NCBI GenBank assembly: GCA_944323205.1
Contig: CALURO010000002.1
Coordinates: 1-64,000 of the forward strand
Source: an uncultured Mucispirillum sp.
GTDB taxonomy: Bacteria; Chrysiogenota; Deferribacteres; Deferribacterales; Mucispirillaceae
Reading direction: 5' to 3'
DNA: 64,000 nucleotides
Positions 10,193 through 18,016 of this stretch are shown piece after piece. The notes under the pieces were generated by a model. It saw only the letters and a program-made list of their open reading frames with translations. It was not told the origin of the DNA and ran no database searches. The stretch's first letter is position 1. Each line of letters begins with the position of its first letter. The position numbers and the translations under genes are program-made.

Positions 10193-10270
10193 ATGGTTTA
10201 TGAACATCATTTAACGATATTTATATTAATGCTGGTTACAGCAACCATAATTTTTTATATAAAAAAATAA
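10193..10270 (+). CDS. 25-residue hydrophobic peptide, candidate type I toxin, copy 5
   Basis: The peptide starts MVYEHHLTIF and ends IIFYIKK: a charged N-terminus, about 16 hydrophobic residues able to span a membrane, and a Lys-Lys tail. AGGAGG sits 6-8 nt upstream of ATG. It shares xYExH at the start and IIFxIKK at the end with the four copies at 45.5-47.8 kb. Upstream, TTGTTA (10073-10078), a 17 bp spacer and TAGATT (10096-10101) form a plausible promoter, giving a leader that starts near GGAACACAG. Short membrane peptides paired with antisense RNAs are the hallmark of type I toxins; toxicity here is inferred. I do not recognise the peptide as a named family. Confidence 0.7.
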   Translation: MVYEHHLTIFILMLVTATIIFYIKK

Positions 10271-10351
10271 CCACCTGATTGCCGCAGGTGGTTATTTGAA
10301 ATAAACTTCTATTCAAACCACAGGACTAATCACAATTAGTCCCTGTGTTCT
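10260..10351 (-). ncRNA. Predicted antisense RNA of peptide unit copy 5
   Basis: On the minus strand TTGAAA (10381-10386) and TATATT (10358-10363) are separated by exactly 17 bp. Transcription would begin near 10351 and stop at the shared terminator near 10260, giving about 90 nt. Internally GGACTAAT-TGTG-ATTAGTCC forms a perfect hairpin. The RNA overlaps the 3' end of the peptide mRNA. Its ends are predicted only. Confidence 0.6.
10266..10296. terminator. Bidirectional terminator of peptide unit copy 5, containing the stop codon
   Basis: AATAACCACCTG (10266-10277) pairs perfectly with CAGGTGGTTATT (10285-10296) across a 7 nt loop. The peptide's TAA stop lies in the left arm. A seven-A run at 10261-10267 becomes a U-run for the minus-strand transcript. 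Confidence 0.8.
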
Positions 10352-10396
10352 GCTATTAATATAATCAATATTTTATATCTTTTCAAGTCCTTTTTT

Positions 10397-10890
10397 TCTG
10401 CTTCACCCCCATTTTTTTATTAAAAAATACTATAACTACTTGATAATATATGTAAAAATATAAATAATCTCAGGTAACTGTCATTCAGAGCCTGCGATAG
10501 TAGGCGAAGAATCTTATTTAACAATAATAAAAATTTCGGTCCAGCTGCGGACTTTTATTTCCTTCCGATTTGGTCAGAAAGTCCTTGCGTCGCAAAAGAC
10601 GCTCCCCTCCCGCACTTACGCAAGCGACGGTGCATCATGCACCTATATAGACTCTTCGCTTCGCTCTGAGTGACAGGGTATATATAGATAAAAAACATAT
10701 GTCACTCAGAGGGAGCCTGCGACCGAAGAGTCTATAATTTTTACTAACTGGAACATTATAAGATTCTTCGCTTCGGTCTAGCCTGTGCGATTTCTGATTC
10801 CTCAGCAATAGCTCGGGAAATCGGCAGTCCTCGCAAAAAACGCTCGTCTGAGTGACATAAGGTGTTTTTTTAATCAAAAAATGTGGTATT
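10397..10890. mobile_element. MITE-like palindromic element, copy 2 (composite)
   Basis: It begins TCTGCTTCACCCCCATTTTT and continues with an 80 bp end shared with 6752-6835 and 43690-43765. It contains two palindromic units (10480-10674 and 10701-10856). The first encloses a 75 bp sequence (GGTCCAGC-GCGGACTTT ... CTTGCGTCGCAAAA) also present at 14277-14345. The second ends in the GTGCGATTTCTGATTCCTC module seen at 25640, 43970 and 63390. The right end, ATAAGGTGTTTTTTT, is followed by a degenerate terminal sequence. Open frames across it are repeat sequence. Confidence 0.6.
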
Positions 10891-10976
10891 GCTGGTTTTC
10901 TATCATATTAATAAAATTAAAATCATTTAATATTATATTATTTAAGGGGATTTTTTGTATATTAAGTCTATTTCTA

Positions 10977-11005
10977 TTGCTTTTTTTCTTATGAATAAAT
11001 ATTAT
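10977..11005 (+). promoter_or_regulatory. Candidate sigma-70 promoter of cysK
   Basis: TTGCTT (10977-10982), a 17 bp spacer and TATTAT (11000-11005) lie 25 bp before the cysK start. The match is fair; AT-rich background makes chance -10 boxes common. Confidence 0.4.
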
Positions 11006-11030
11006 ATATAAAATTTTAATGGAGTAGATT

Positions 11031-11945
11031 ATGAAAATAGCAGAAAATATGTTAGACTTAATAGGCAATACACCTATAGTAAAAATAAATAAATTAAATA
11101 ATACAGATGCATTTATATATGCAAAATTAGAATCATTTAACCCATTTTCCAGTGCAAAAGACAGAGTTGGTCTTGCTATGATAGAGCAGGCAGAGCGTGA
11201 CGGATTATTAAAAAAAGGCGGTGTTATTATTGAGCCAACAAGTGGAAATACAGGTATTGGGCTTGCAGGTGCTGCCACAATAAAAGGCTACCGTTTGATA
11301 CTTACTATGCCTGAAACTATGAGTATTGAAAGGCGTAAACTGCTTAAAGCATTTGGTGCAGAAATAGTATTAACTGAAGGCAGCAAAGGTATGAGCGGTG
11401 CAGTTGCAAAGGCAGAAGAGCTTACAAAAGAAATAGATGGAGCTTTTATGCCCCAGCAGTTTAAAAATAGGGCTAACAGCAGTATTCATAAAGCAACTAC
11501 TGCAAAAGAATTATATGATGATATGGATGGAAAAATAGATATTTTTATTTCAGCAGTAGGTACAGGCGGCACAATTACTGGCGTTGGTGAATATTTGAAG
11601 GAAAAAAACAGCAATATAAAAGTCATTGCAGTAGAGCCTGCATCATCGCCTGTTTTATCTGGTGGAAAAGCTGGTCCACACAAAATACAGGGAATAGGTG
11701 CTGGGTTTGTGCCTGATATATTAAATACTAAAATATATGATGAAGTAATACAGATTACTGATGATGAAGCATATAATATGGCAAAAGATTTAGCAAAAAA
11801 AGAGAGTATTTTAGCAGGTATATCATCAGGTGCAGTGGTGGCAGCAGCTTTAAAAGTGGCAGCAAGAAAAGAAAATGCAGGTAAAAATATTGCTGTATTA
11901 TTGCCAGATACTGGTGAAAGATATCTTTCTGTTTTAGCAGAATAG
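11031..11945 (+). CDS. cysK: Cysteine synthase (O-acetylserine sulfhydrylase)
   Basis: This pyridoxal-phosphate enzyme makes cysteine from O-acetylserine and sulfide in the cytoplasm. At 304 residues it is full length. Lys43 in SSAKDR is the Schiff-base lysine, TSGNTG (70-75) binds substrate, and GTGGTITG near 180 is the phosphate loop; LAGISSGA and the PDTGERYLS ending are also typical. A GGAG ribosome site precedes the ATG. Fourteen nucleotides separate it from rnr, so the two are likely co-transcribed. No serine acetyltransferase gene is nearby. Confidence 0.96.
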   Translation: MKIAENMLDLIGNTPIVKINKLNNTDAFIYAKLESFNPFSSAKDRVGLAMIEQAERDGLLKKGGVIIEPTSGNTGIGLAGAATIKGYRLILTMPETMSIERRKLLKAFGAEIVLTEGSKGMSGAVAKAEELTKEIDGAFMPQQFKNRANSSIHKATTAKELYDDMDGKIDIFISAVGTGGTITGVGEYLKEKNSNIKVIAVEPASSPVLSGGKAGPHKIQGIGAGFVPDILNTKIYDEVIQITDDEAYNMAKDLAKKESILAGISSGAVVAAALKVAARKENAGKNIAVLLPDTGERYLSVLAE

Positions 11946-11960
11946 TGCAGGGATATTATT

Positions 11961-14084
11961 TTGGATAATAAATTACGAAAAAAAGCATTAAATATATTAG
12001 TAAAGTTTCCAAGCATTTCTTCTTATGAGCTTGCAGGTATTTTGTGTATTGATGAAAGGCAGGCAAGAAAACTTATAAAAAATCTACCGCAGGATATTAT
12101 AGAAGAAAATGTCAGGAAAATTAAAAAAGAAAAAAATGAAATAAAGCAGGAAGATAAAAAGGATAGAAAAAGCCATATTGGAGCAACACTTAAAGGTATA
12201 ATCTCAATTCATAAAGATGGGTATGGCTTTTTTATACCTGATGATAAAAATATAGAAGATGCTTTTATCCACCCAAAAAAATTAAAAGGTGCCAGCCATA
12301 ACGATGTATGCCTTGCCCGTATTGGTATATATAAAGGAAAACGGGAAGCAGAGGTAGTGCAGATAATAGAGCGTGGTATAGAGCAGGTGGTAGGTGTTGT
12401 TGAAAAATATAGAAATAACTACCGCATTATACCGTTTTCAAGAAACTTTCAAGGGCATATTATTATAAAAAACAGCAGTAAAGAATTATGTGATGATGAT
12501 GTTGTAATATGTAAAATAGAAAAATACCCATCACAGAATAACTTTGCAACTGGCAGAATTATAGAAAAAATAGGTACTTTAAGCGATAAAGATATAGATA
12601 ATAAGATAGTAATGTATAAATATGCTTTAACCTGCGAATTCCCAAATGAAGTAATGCAGGAATGCGAAAGTATTGAAAATGGTACATTTAAAATAAATAA
12701 GAAAAATCTTACTGATTTTAGAGAGCTTTATACTGTTACAATAGACGGGATAAGTGCAAGAGATTTTGATGATGCCATAAGTATATTTAAAAAAGGTCAA
12801 GATTACGAGCTTTATGTGCATATTGCTGATGTTTCAAGATTTGTAGAGCGAGGAAGTTATTTAAATAAGGAAGCAATGGAGCGAGGTACAAGTGTATATT
12901 TTCCAGAATTTGCAATTCCTATGCTTCCAGAAGTGCTTTCAAACGGTGTATGCAGCCTTGTGCCACACGAAGACAGATATACTGTTACATGCAGAATGGT
13001 ATTTGATAAATCAGGTAATAAAAAAGATGTAAAATTTTACCGTTCTATAATTAACTCTAACCACAGGCTTACATACAACTATGTAAATGATATATTTAAT
13101 AACATGGCAGAAAGTGAAGATGAAAAACTTTTGCCTTTTTTGCAGACAGCTAAAGAGCTGACAGATATACTGCTTATAAAGCGTGAAAAAGATGGTGTGA
13201 TTGATTTTGACCTGCCGGAAGCAGAATTTTTCTTTGATAATGATGGTGAAATAATAGACATAAAACCTAGAGAAAGGGGATATGCAGAAAGGCTGATAGA
13301 ATGTTTTATGATTGCAGCAAACGAATCTGCAGCAGAATATTTTGAAGAGCATGGTTTAAAAGGAATATATAGAGTACACGGCGAGCCAGATGTTAAAAAA
13401 ATAGACGACTGGATAGAAATGGCAAGAAACTTCGGTTTAAGGGTGCCGCCTGTTGAATACCCTGTTACACCAGAAACAGTTTCAGAACTTAGCAGGATTG
13501 CGTCATCATCAAAACATGCAGACCTTTTAAACTCTCTGCTTATAAGAAGTATGATGCGGGCAGAATATTTATCAGAAAATCAAGGTCATTTTGGGCTTGC
13601 TTCCAGCGCTTATACTCATTTTACAAGCCCTATTAGACGCTATCCAGATTTATTAGTTCATAGAGCATTACTTGCTGGTCTTAAATTAGGCAGTATAAGT
13701 GAGCCGCTTGAAGAGTTAAAAGAGCTTGCTGCCCACTGTTCAAAAAGAGAGAGAGTGGCACAAGACGCAGAACATGATATAGGTGCATTTAAAAAGCTGG
13801 AATACATTTCAAGCCATTATGATGATATGTTTACAGGCTACATTAACAGGATTACAGGAAACGGCATATTTATATATATAGAAAAATTAATGATGACAGG
13901 ATATATTGATTATTCATATATTGATTTTGATATTTTTTATAAATATGGAGAGTCTGCCATAGGGGATAGAAGTGGGGAAAGATATAGAGTAGGCGATAAG
14001 ATACGAGTAGTGCCATATAAGATTGATATTGCATCATTGCAGGCAGATTTTACAATATATAGAAAGAAAGGCAGAAAAAAGTGA
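11961..14084 (+). CDS. rnr: Ribonuclease R (3'-5' exoribonuclease)
   Basis: RNase R degrades structured RNA processively. The 707-residue protein has an N-terminal winged-helix segment (about 1-45), cold-shock-like domains (about 75-230), the RNB catalytic domain and a C-terminal S1 domain ending in a basic GRKK tail. The four catalytic Asp are present as D262, D268, D270 and D271, with the family's 6-2-1 spacing. YTHFTSPIRRYPDLLVHR is the conserved RNA-binding stretch. The start is TTG at 11961, with GCAGGGA about 10 nt upstream; no ATG fits as well. A non-ATG start may lower expression. Confidence 0.95.
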   Translation: MDNKLRKKALNILVKFPSISSYELAGILCIDERQARKLIKNLPQDIIEENVRKIKKEKNEIKQEDKKDRKSHIGATLKGIISIHKDGYGFFIPDDKNIEDAFIHPKKLKGASHNDVCLARIGIYKGKREAEVVQIIERGIEQVVGVVEKYRNNYRIIPFSRNFQGHIIIKNSSKELCDDDVVICKIEKYPSQNNFATGRIIEKIGTLSDKDIDNKIVMYKYALTCEFPNEVMQECESIENGTFKINKKNLTDFRELYTVTIDGISARDFDDAISIFKKGQDYELYVHIADVSRFVERGSYLNKEAMERGTSVYFPEFAIPMLPEVLSNGVCSLVPHEDRYTVTCRMVFDKSGNKKDVKFYRSIINSNHRLTYNYVNDIFNNMAESEDEKLLPFLQTAKELTDILLIKREKDGVIDFDLPEAEFFFDNDGEIIDIKPRERGYAERLIECFMIAANESAAEYFEEHGLKGIYRVHGEPDVKKIDDWIEMARNFGLRVPPVEYPVTPETVSELSRIASSSKHADLLNSLLIRSMMRAEYLSENQGHFGLASSAYTHFTSPIRRYPDLLVHRALLAGLKLGSISEPLEELKELAAHCSKRERVAQDAEHDIGAFKKLEYISSHYDDMFTGYINRITGNGIFIYIEKLMMTGYIDYSYIDFDIFYKYGESAIGDRSGERYRVGDKIRVVPYKIDIASLQADFTIYRKKGRKK

Positions 14085-14428
14085 AAAGTGTGTGTACCTT
14101 TATACTCTAAGCAGTTGCTGTTTTTTCTCCATTGCTGCAGCAACCAGCAATGCTTAAACAATCAGAAGAGCTAACCAGCTGCGGACTTCTTTTTCCTGTC
14201 TACTCAGTCGGGAAAAAGTGTCCTCGCTGAAAAACGCTCGCCTTATTGCTTTCGCAAGCGACGGCACGGTCCAGCTACGGACTTTTGATTCCTTCCTATT
14301 CGGTCGGAAAGTCCTTGCGTCGCAAAAAACGCTCCCCTGTGCCTAACTTGTCACTCAGAGCGAAGCGAAGAGTCTGTAATTTTTACAAACTTAGATATTA
14401 TTATATTTTTAGATTATACGAAAACAGA
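14085..14428. repeat. Intergenic repeats between rnr and the convergent operon
   Basis: About 340 bp without a gene. It holds the ATTGCTGCAGCAACCAGCAA palindrome (about 14132-14152), two related modules with GCGGACTT...TTCC and AAAGTCCTTGCGTCGCAAAA (14180-14250 and 14277-14345, the second matching 10538-10610), and a left-half GTCACTCAGAG repeat at about 14350. No clear terminator is seen for either flanking gene. Confidence 0.6.
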
Positions 14429-14866
14429 TTATCTGTTTATATAATAAATTTCCTGATTATCTTTTGTAAGGCTTAATTTTTCTGGAAGATTATAAAGAAT
14501 ATATGAAGATGAGTTATCATGCCATTCAACATTATTATCCTGCAGTTTAAGAAGTGCATATATTCTGCCGGGTAAAAATATATCGGCAGATTTATTATCA
14601 TCAGAAAAAACAACAAATGCTTTTAAATCCTGAGGATTATTTGAGCCTGTTTTATTAAACTGCAATGCTTCTTCATATACTTTTATGCATTTATTTTTAG
14701 CATAGCTGAAAGTATAGCCTGCACTGTTATTACAGCCGTGTTCATCTACTTTACTGAAAAGTGATGATTTTGTAAAAAATATAATTGCAGCAAGAGAGAG
14801 AGCTGTAAGAATAAGAAACCCAAGCATAATACCATTAAATGTGCTATATGCTTTTTTCCCGTCCAT
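14429..14866 (-). CDS. Membrane-anchored small periplasmic protein with a GC..SAGY...C motif
   Basis: The 145-residue protein has one membrane helix (about 13-31) and a periplasmic domain. That domain opens with GCNNSAGYTFSYAKNKCIKVYEEA, noted here as GC-x2-SAGY-x8-C-x4-EE, followed by a short beta-rich part (FVVFSDD, ADIFLP, YILYNLP). The pattern resembles uncharacterised MliC-related lipoproteins (lysozyme-inhibitor-like fold), but the resemblance is weak and functional inhibition is not implied. Start and upstream stop overlap as TAATG, so it is the last gene of a three-gene minus-strand operon. Confidence 0.75.
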   Translation of the reverse strand: MDGKKAYSTFNGIMLGFLILTALSLAAIIFFTKSSLFSKVDEHGCNNSAGYTFSYAKNKCIKVYEEALQFNKTGSNNPQDLKAFVVFSDDNKSADIFLPGRIYALLKLQDNNVEWHDNSSSYILYNLPEKLSLTKDNQEIYYINR

Positions 14867-15339
14867 TATTCAGCGTCCGTCATAAGCTCATTTACAGCTA
14901 TCTGAATGGCAAATGGAAGCCTGCTTAAAGATGAGTTAAATGCTTCCAGCTCTTTTTTCATATTTTTTTCAAGCAGATATCCTGTTACATAAGCAGGGGA
15001 TAAGTCACTTATTATTTTAAATACTGCCCCCATAGACTTCCAGTAATGAACTGCATCTGGAAACGGCTCTATTTCAAGAGTATTTGGAGCAATTATGATG
15101 GCTTTATCATAGTTTGCATTAAGAAGCAGATTGTCAAAGTCTATAATAATATCGCTGTATATTTCTTTTGAGCTGCCTTTAAGTAGAATATAATTTTTAG
15201 AAGGTGAAAATGGTGTAGTTTTTTCAAAGCCTTCTATTTCAACAATATAATCAGACTGTTCTGCACTATATATAAGTAGTTTTATACAGTCATCATAAGT
15301 AGAAAATCTATATCCATTTATAAAAATACGGTAATTCAT
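14866..15339 (-). CDS. Possible degenerate IorB-like (indolepyruvate oxidoreductase beta) protein
   Basis: This is a 157-residue protein starting at the Met whose ATG overlaps the upstream stop as ATGA, preceded by AGGGAG. I do not recognise it firmly. The middle (YSDIIIDFDNLLLNANYDK, then AIIIAPNTLEIEPFPDA) resembles the segment of gamma/IorB oxidoreductase subunits in which a dissociable electron-transfer partner is listed as AD.LL..E then VVN...I.P. The glycine-rich N-terminal GxGGQG nucleotide motif of that family is missing. Its place directly behind an IorA-like gene is the best argument. Alternative: an unrelated protein of unknown fold. Confidence 0.6.
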   Translation of the reverse strand: MNYRIFINGYRFSTYDDCIKLLIYSAEQSDYIVEIEGFEKTTPFSPSKNYILLKGSSKEIYSDIIIDFDNLLLNANYDKAIIIAPNTLEIEPFPDAVHYWKSMGAVFKIISDLSPAYVTGYLLEKNMKKELEAFNSSLSRLPFAIQIAVNELMTDAE

Positions 15340-16646
15340 GAAACAGCTCCCTGACTGCATAATGCTTTACATGCTAAACAACCGCTGCACATTGAATTAT
15401 CTATCAATATACCGTTAGATGATGCATATATTGCAGGGCATAAGGTTTTTTCAAAAACACTACATGGAGTGTCGTTTTTAATACATGAACATTTATTTAG
15501 TTTAACTTTAACTTTTGAATATTTTTTAATATTGTTGCAGCTGTATGGATAAAGGATATTTTTTGTTTTATTCAGTTTTTTAGGGTGTCTGATTGTGGAA
15601 AAACCATCAATTTTTGAAATACCGCTGTCATTTAAAAGTATAACTCTTCCCCTTTTGCTGATAAAACTATTATAGTGTGATTTATATGAAGATGCTTTTC
15701 CAATAAAAAGAGTAGATGAGCGGATTTCGCTTGATATAATACCCATATAGCCATCAATTGATAAATGATTAAGCTCTGGGAATGCTTTTAAAACCCCTTT
15801 ACATGTAATATCTGTAAATATAATAGTATCTTTTTCAACTCCACAGGCAAAAATATTAACAAAAGGACAGCCCGGGCATAAAAGATTATGAATCTGCGGA
15901 TATATTTTATCTTCTTTTTCTTTAAAATTAAATTCAGTATTATAGTTATCAAAGAAAAACTTTTCTAAAAAGTCTTTTTCGCTTTTATAAGTATAAGTAT
16001 TGCTATTTAGTGCTTTAAATATTTCAGGCTTAATTTCTGGAATAAAATAGTCTGGAAAATAACCTTTATGCTTCAAAGAGATTTGTGTAATATTATCAGA
16101 AGAATTTACAGGAAAAATCTGCATAAGATTATTATTTACTGTATTGTAAGTTTCTTTTAACTCAACTTTTGAAATAGACTGTTTAAATGTTGCAGCACTA
16201 ATATAAGGTGAAATCCTGCCTAAGTCATTATTAGCACGCTCAAAATCAGTATAATTATTTGATGCATTATGAGTAATTACAACTGTAACAGGCACTTTAT
16301 GCTCAACAGAAAGCTTTAATGCAAGAGTAAGCCTTGCAGCAATATCTTCTGCATTTTTAATAATAATAACAGGTGTGCTTATATATTTTGGCAGCTTTTG
16401 AGTAATAAAAAGGCATTCTGCACGAACGGGTCTTGTTACTTCAAAAAAAGGCAGCTCTGTAAAAAAGCCTAGAGCTTTACTGCCTATCACCGCAGAAGAA
16501 TATAAAAAGTCTATGGCATCATTACCATCAATATAGTTTTTTGATGTTTCAATACCAAATTTGTTACAACTATCGCTGTATATAGCAGAAAAATTATAAC
16601 GCTCTAAAATGTTTTGAATTATTTCTTTACTGTTTCTAATATCCAT
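15336..16646 (-). CDS. Shortened, degenerate indolepyruvate ferredoxin oxidoreductase alpha (IorA)-like protein
   Basis: IorA converts aryl pyruvates to acyl-CoA and reduces ferredoxin, using thiamine diphosphate and Fe-S clusters. This 436-residue protein is well short of the usual 600 or so. It keeps the family's LCPGCP motif (Cys257, Cys260) and a C-terminal ferredoxin-like region: Cys386, 388, 395 and 403, then a perfect CxxCxxCxxxC (420, 423, 426, 430). The thiamine-binding GDIGC motif is replaced by TDITC (279-282 region) and the rest of that domain is poorly conserved. The enzyme may be inactive or changed in role. It heads a three-gene overlapping operon. Confidence 0.65.
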   Translation of the reverse strand: MDIRNSKEIIQNILERYNFSAIYSDSCNKFGIETSKNYIDGNDAIDFLYSSAVIGSKALGFFTELPFFEVTRPVRAECLFITQKLPKYISTPVIIIKNAEDIAARLTLALKLSVEHKVPVTVVITHNASNNYTDFERANNDLGRISPYISAATFKQSISKVELKETYNTVNNNLMQIFPVNSSDNITQISLKHKGYFPDYFIPEIKPEIFKALNSNTYTYKSEKDFLEKFFFDNYNTEFNFKEKEDKIYPQIHNLLCPGCPFVNIFACGVEKDTIIFTDITCKGVLKAFPELNHLSIDGYMGIISSEIRSSTLFIGKASSYKSHYNSFISKRGRVILLNDSGISKIDGFSTIRHPKKLNKTKNILYPYSCNNIKKYSKVKVKLNKCSCIKNDTPCSVFEKTLCPAIYASSNGILIDNSMCSGCLACKALCSQGAVS

Positions 16647-16787
16647 ACAGAAATATTTATAATATGATATAAAATAATTTTCAATCTATTTTTTACAAAA
16701 TTTTAAAAAAAAATTAAAATATAGATAATGTCAATATTATGCAATATAAAAATTATTAAAAAAAGCTCTTTTAATTATGATATTTCA

Positions 16788-16837
16788 TTGATTTATTTAA
16801 AAATATGGTTTATAAAAATAATCTTAAAATGATTATT
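16788..16837 (+). promoter_or_regulatory. argD promoter with an inverted-repeat operator at the start site
   Basis: TTGATT (16788-16793), a 17 bp spacer and TATAAA (16811-16816) form a good promoter. Immediately downstream AATAATC (16817-16823) and GATTATT (16831-16837) are a perfect 7 bp inverted repeat with a 7 bp gap, covering the expected +1. This is where a repressor of arginine synthesis would act; it does not match the E. coli ARG box closely. Confidence 0.5.
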
Positions 16838-16853
16838 AAACTGGAGATATAAT

Positions 16854-18014
16854 ATGTCATCTCTTATGAGTAATTACGGCAGATTTAAAATATCATTTGC
16901 CTATGGAGCTGGTTCAAGACTTTATACAGCAGATAATGAAGAATATCTTGATTTTGCTTCTGGTATTTCTGTTACTAATTTAGGCCATAATTTTAAGCCG
17001 TTAGTAGATGCAGTATCTATGCAGGCTGCAAAAGTTATGCATACATCAAATCTTTATGAGATACCAATGCAGGAAGAATTGGCAGATTTAATTTCTAAAA
17101 ACAGCTTTAATGGTAAAGTATTTTTTTGTAATTCTGGTGCAGAAGCAAATGAGGCAGCAATAAAACTTGCCCGCCTTTACGGCAATACTATTCATCATGG
17201 TAAAAAATATAAGATAATATCAATGTATAATTCTTTTCATGGCAGAACTTATGCCACAATGGGTGCAACAGCTCAGGAAAAAATACAAAAAGGTTTTACA
17301 CCTATGCCTGCATATAACCAGTATATACCTTTTAATGATATAGATGCTCTTAAAAGTGCGGTATCATTAAATGATACTGCTGCTATTATTCTGGAGCTTT
17401 TCCAAGGGGAAGGCGGTGTTATACCTGTTGATATTGATTTTTTAAAAGAAGTGCGTAGAATATGTGATGAGAAAGATATATTAATGATAATTGATGAAGT
17501 GCAGACAGGTTACGGCAGAACTGGTGAATTATTTGCATACCAGCTTTTTGGAGTAGTGCCTGATATTATGACACTTTCAAAATCTATTGCAGGTGGTGTT
17601 CCTATGGGTGCTGTTGTGGCAGTGGAAAAAGCAGCATCTCTTTTTACTGCGGGTACTCATGGTTCAACCTTTGGCGGAAACCCGCTTGCATGTGCTGCTG
17701 GTATTGCAGTAATTAAAGAAATGACAAAAGCTGGCTTTTTACAGTCTGTAAAAGATAAAGGTGCATTATTAAAAGATTATTTACATAAAAATCTTCCCGA
17801 TAATACAGAAGTTAAAGGTGAAGGTCTTTTAATAGGTGTTAAAACTTCGTATCAGGTAAAAGATGTATCAGATGCATGTTTAAAAAATCATCTTTTAGTT
17901 GTAACAGCAGGCAATAACTCTGTGCGTCTTTATCCGCCATTAAATATAAGCGATGAAGATTTATTAAAAGGTGCAGAAATATTTGTATCTACTATTAAGG
18001 AATTAGGTAAATAA
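16854..18014 (+). CDS. argD: Acetylornithine aminotransferase
   Basis: This class III PLP aminotransferase converts N-acetylglutamate semialdehyde to acetylornithine in arginine synthesis. It is 386 residues, the normal length. Landmarks are FCNSGAEANEAAIKLAR (phosphate site), SFHGRTYATMGAT, IIDEVQTGYGRTG, and Lys243 in LSKSIAGG as the Schiff-base lysine, followed by HGSTFGGNPLACAAG. GGAG lies just upstream. It heads argD-argF-argG, with 2 nt to argF. Ornithine or succinyl-ornithine specificity cannot be told from the motifs; the operon supports acetylornithine. Confidence 0.95.
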   Translation: MSSLMSNYGRFKISFAYGAGSRLYTADNEEYLDFASGISVTNLGHNFKPLVDAVSMQAAKVMHTSNLYEIPMQEELADLISKNSFNGKVFFCNSGAEANEAAIKLARLYGNTIHHGKKYKIISMYNSFHGRTYATMGATAQEKIQKGFTPMPAYNQYIPFNDIDALKSAVSLNDTAAIILELFQGEGGVIPVDIDFLKEVRRICDEKDILMIIDEVQTGYGRTGELFAYQLFGVVPDIMTLSKSIAGGVPMGAVVAVEKAASLFTAGTHGSTFGGNPLACAAGIAVIKEMTKAGFLQSVKDKGALLKDYLHKNLPDNTEVKGEGLLIGVKTSYQVKDVSDACLKNHLLVVTAGNNSVRLYPPLNISDEDLLKGAEIFVSTIKELGK

Positions 18015-18016
18015 TT

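Larger units (their letters stand above)
10040..10416. mobile_element. Inverted-repeat-bounded unit carrying peptide gene copy 5 (solitary toxin-antitoxin copy)
   Basis: AAAAATGGGGGTGAAGCAGA at 10040-10059 is the exact inverted complement of 10397-10416. The inner flanks also match (GACTTG on both sides). Between them lie a promoter, a structured leader, a 25-codon peptide gene, a bidirectional terminator and a convergent promoter. The same terminal sequence bounds the MITE-like elements nearby, so this unit may have moved by the same route. Confidence 0.6.

Noticed and set aside
10635-10877. Minus-strand open frame of 80 codons
   Set aside because: Entirely palindromic repeat sequence; the same peptide fragments appear in frames at 43901-44092 and 47260-47451.
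11486-12016. Minus-strand open frame of 176 codons
   Set aside because: It lies opposite cysK, whose motifs are certain.
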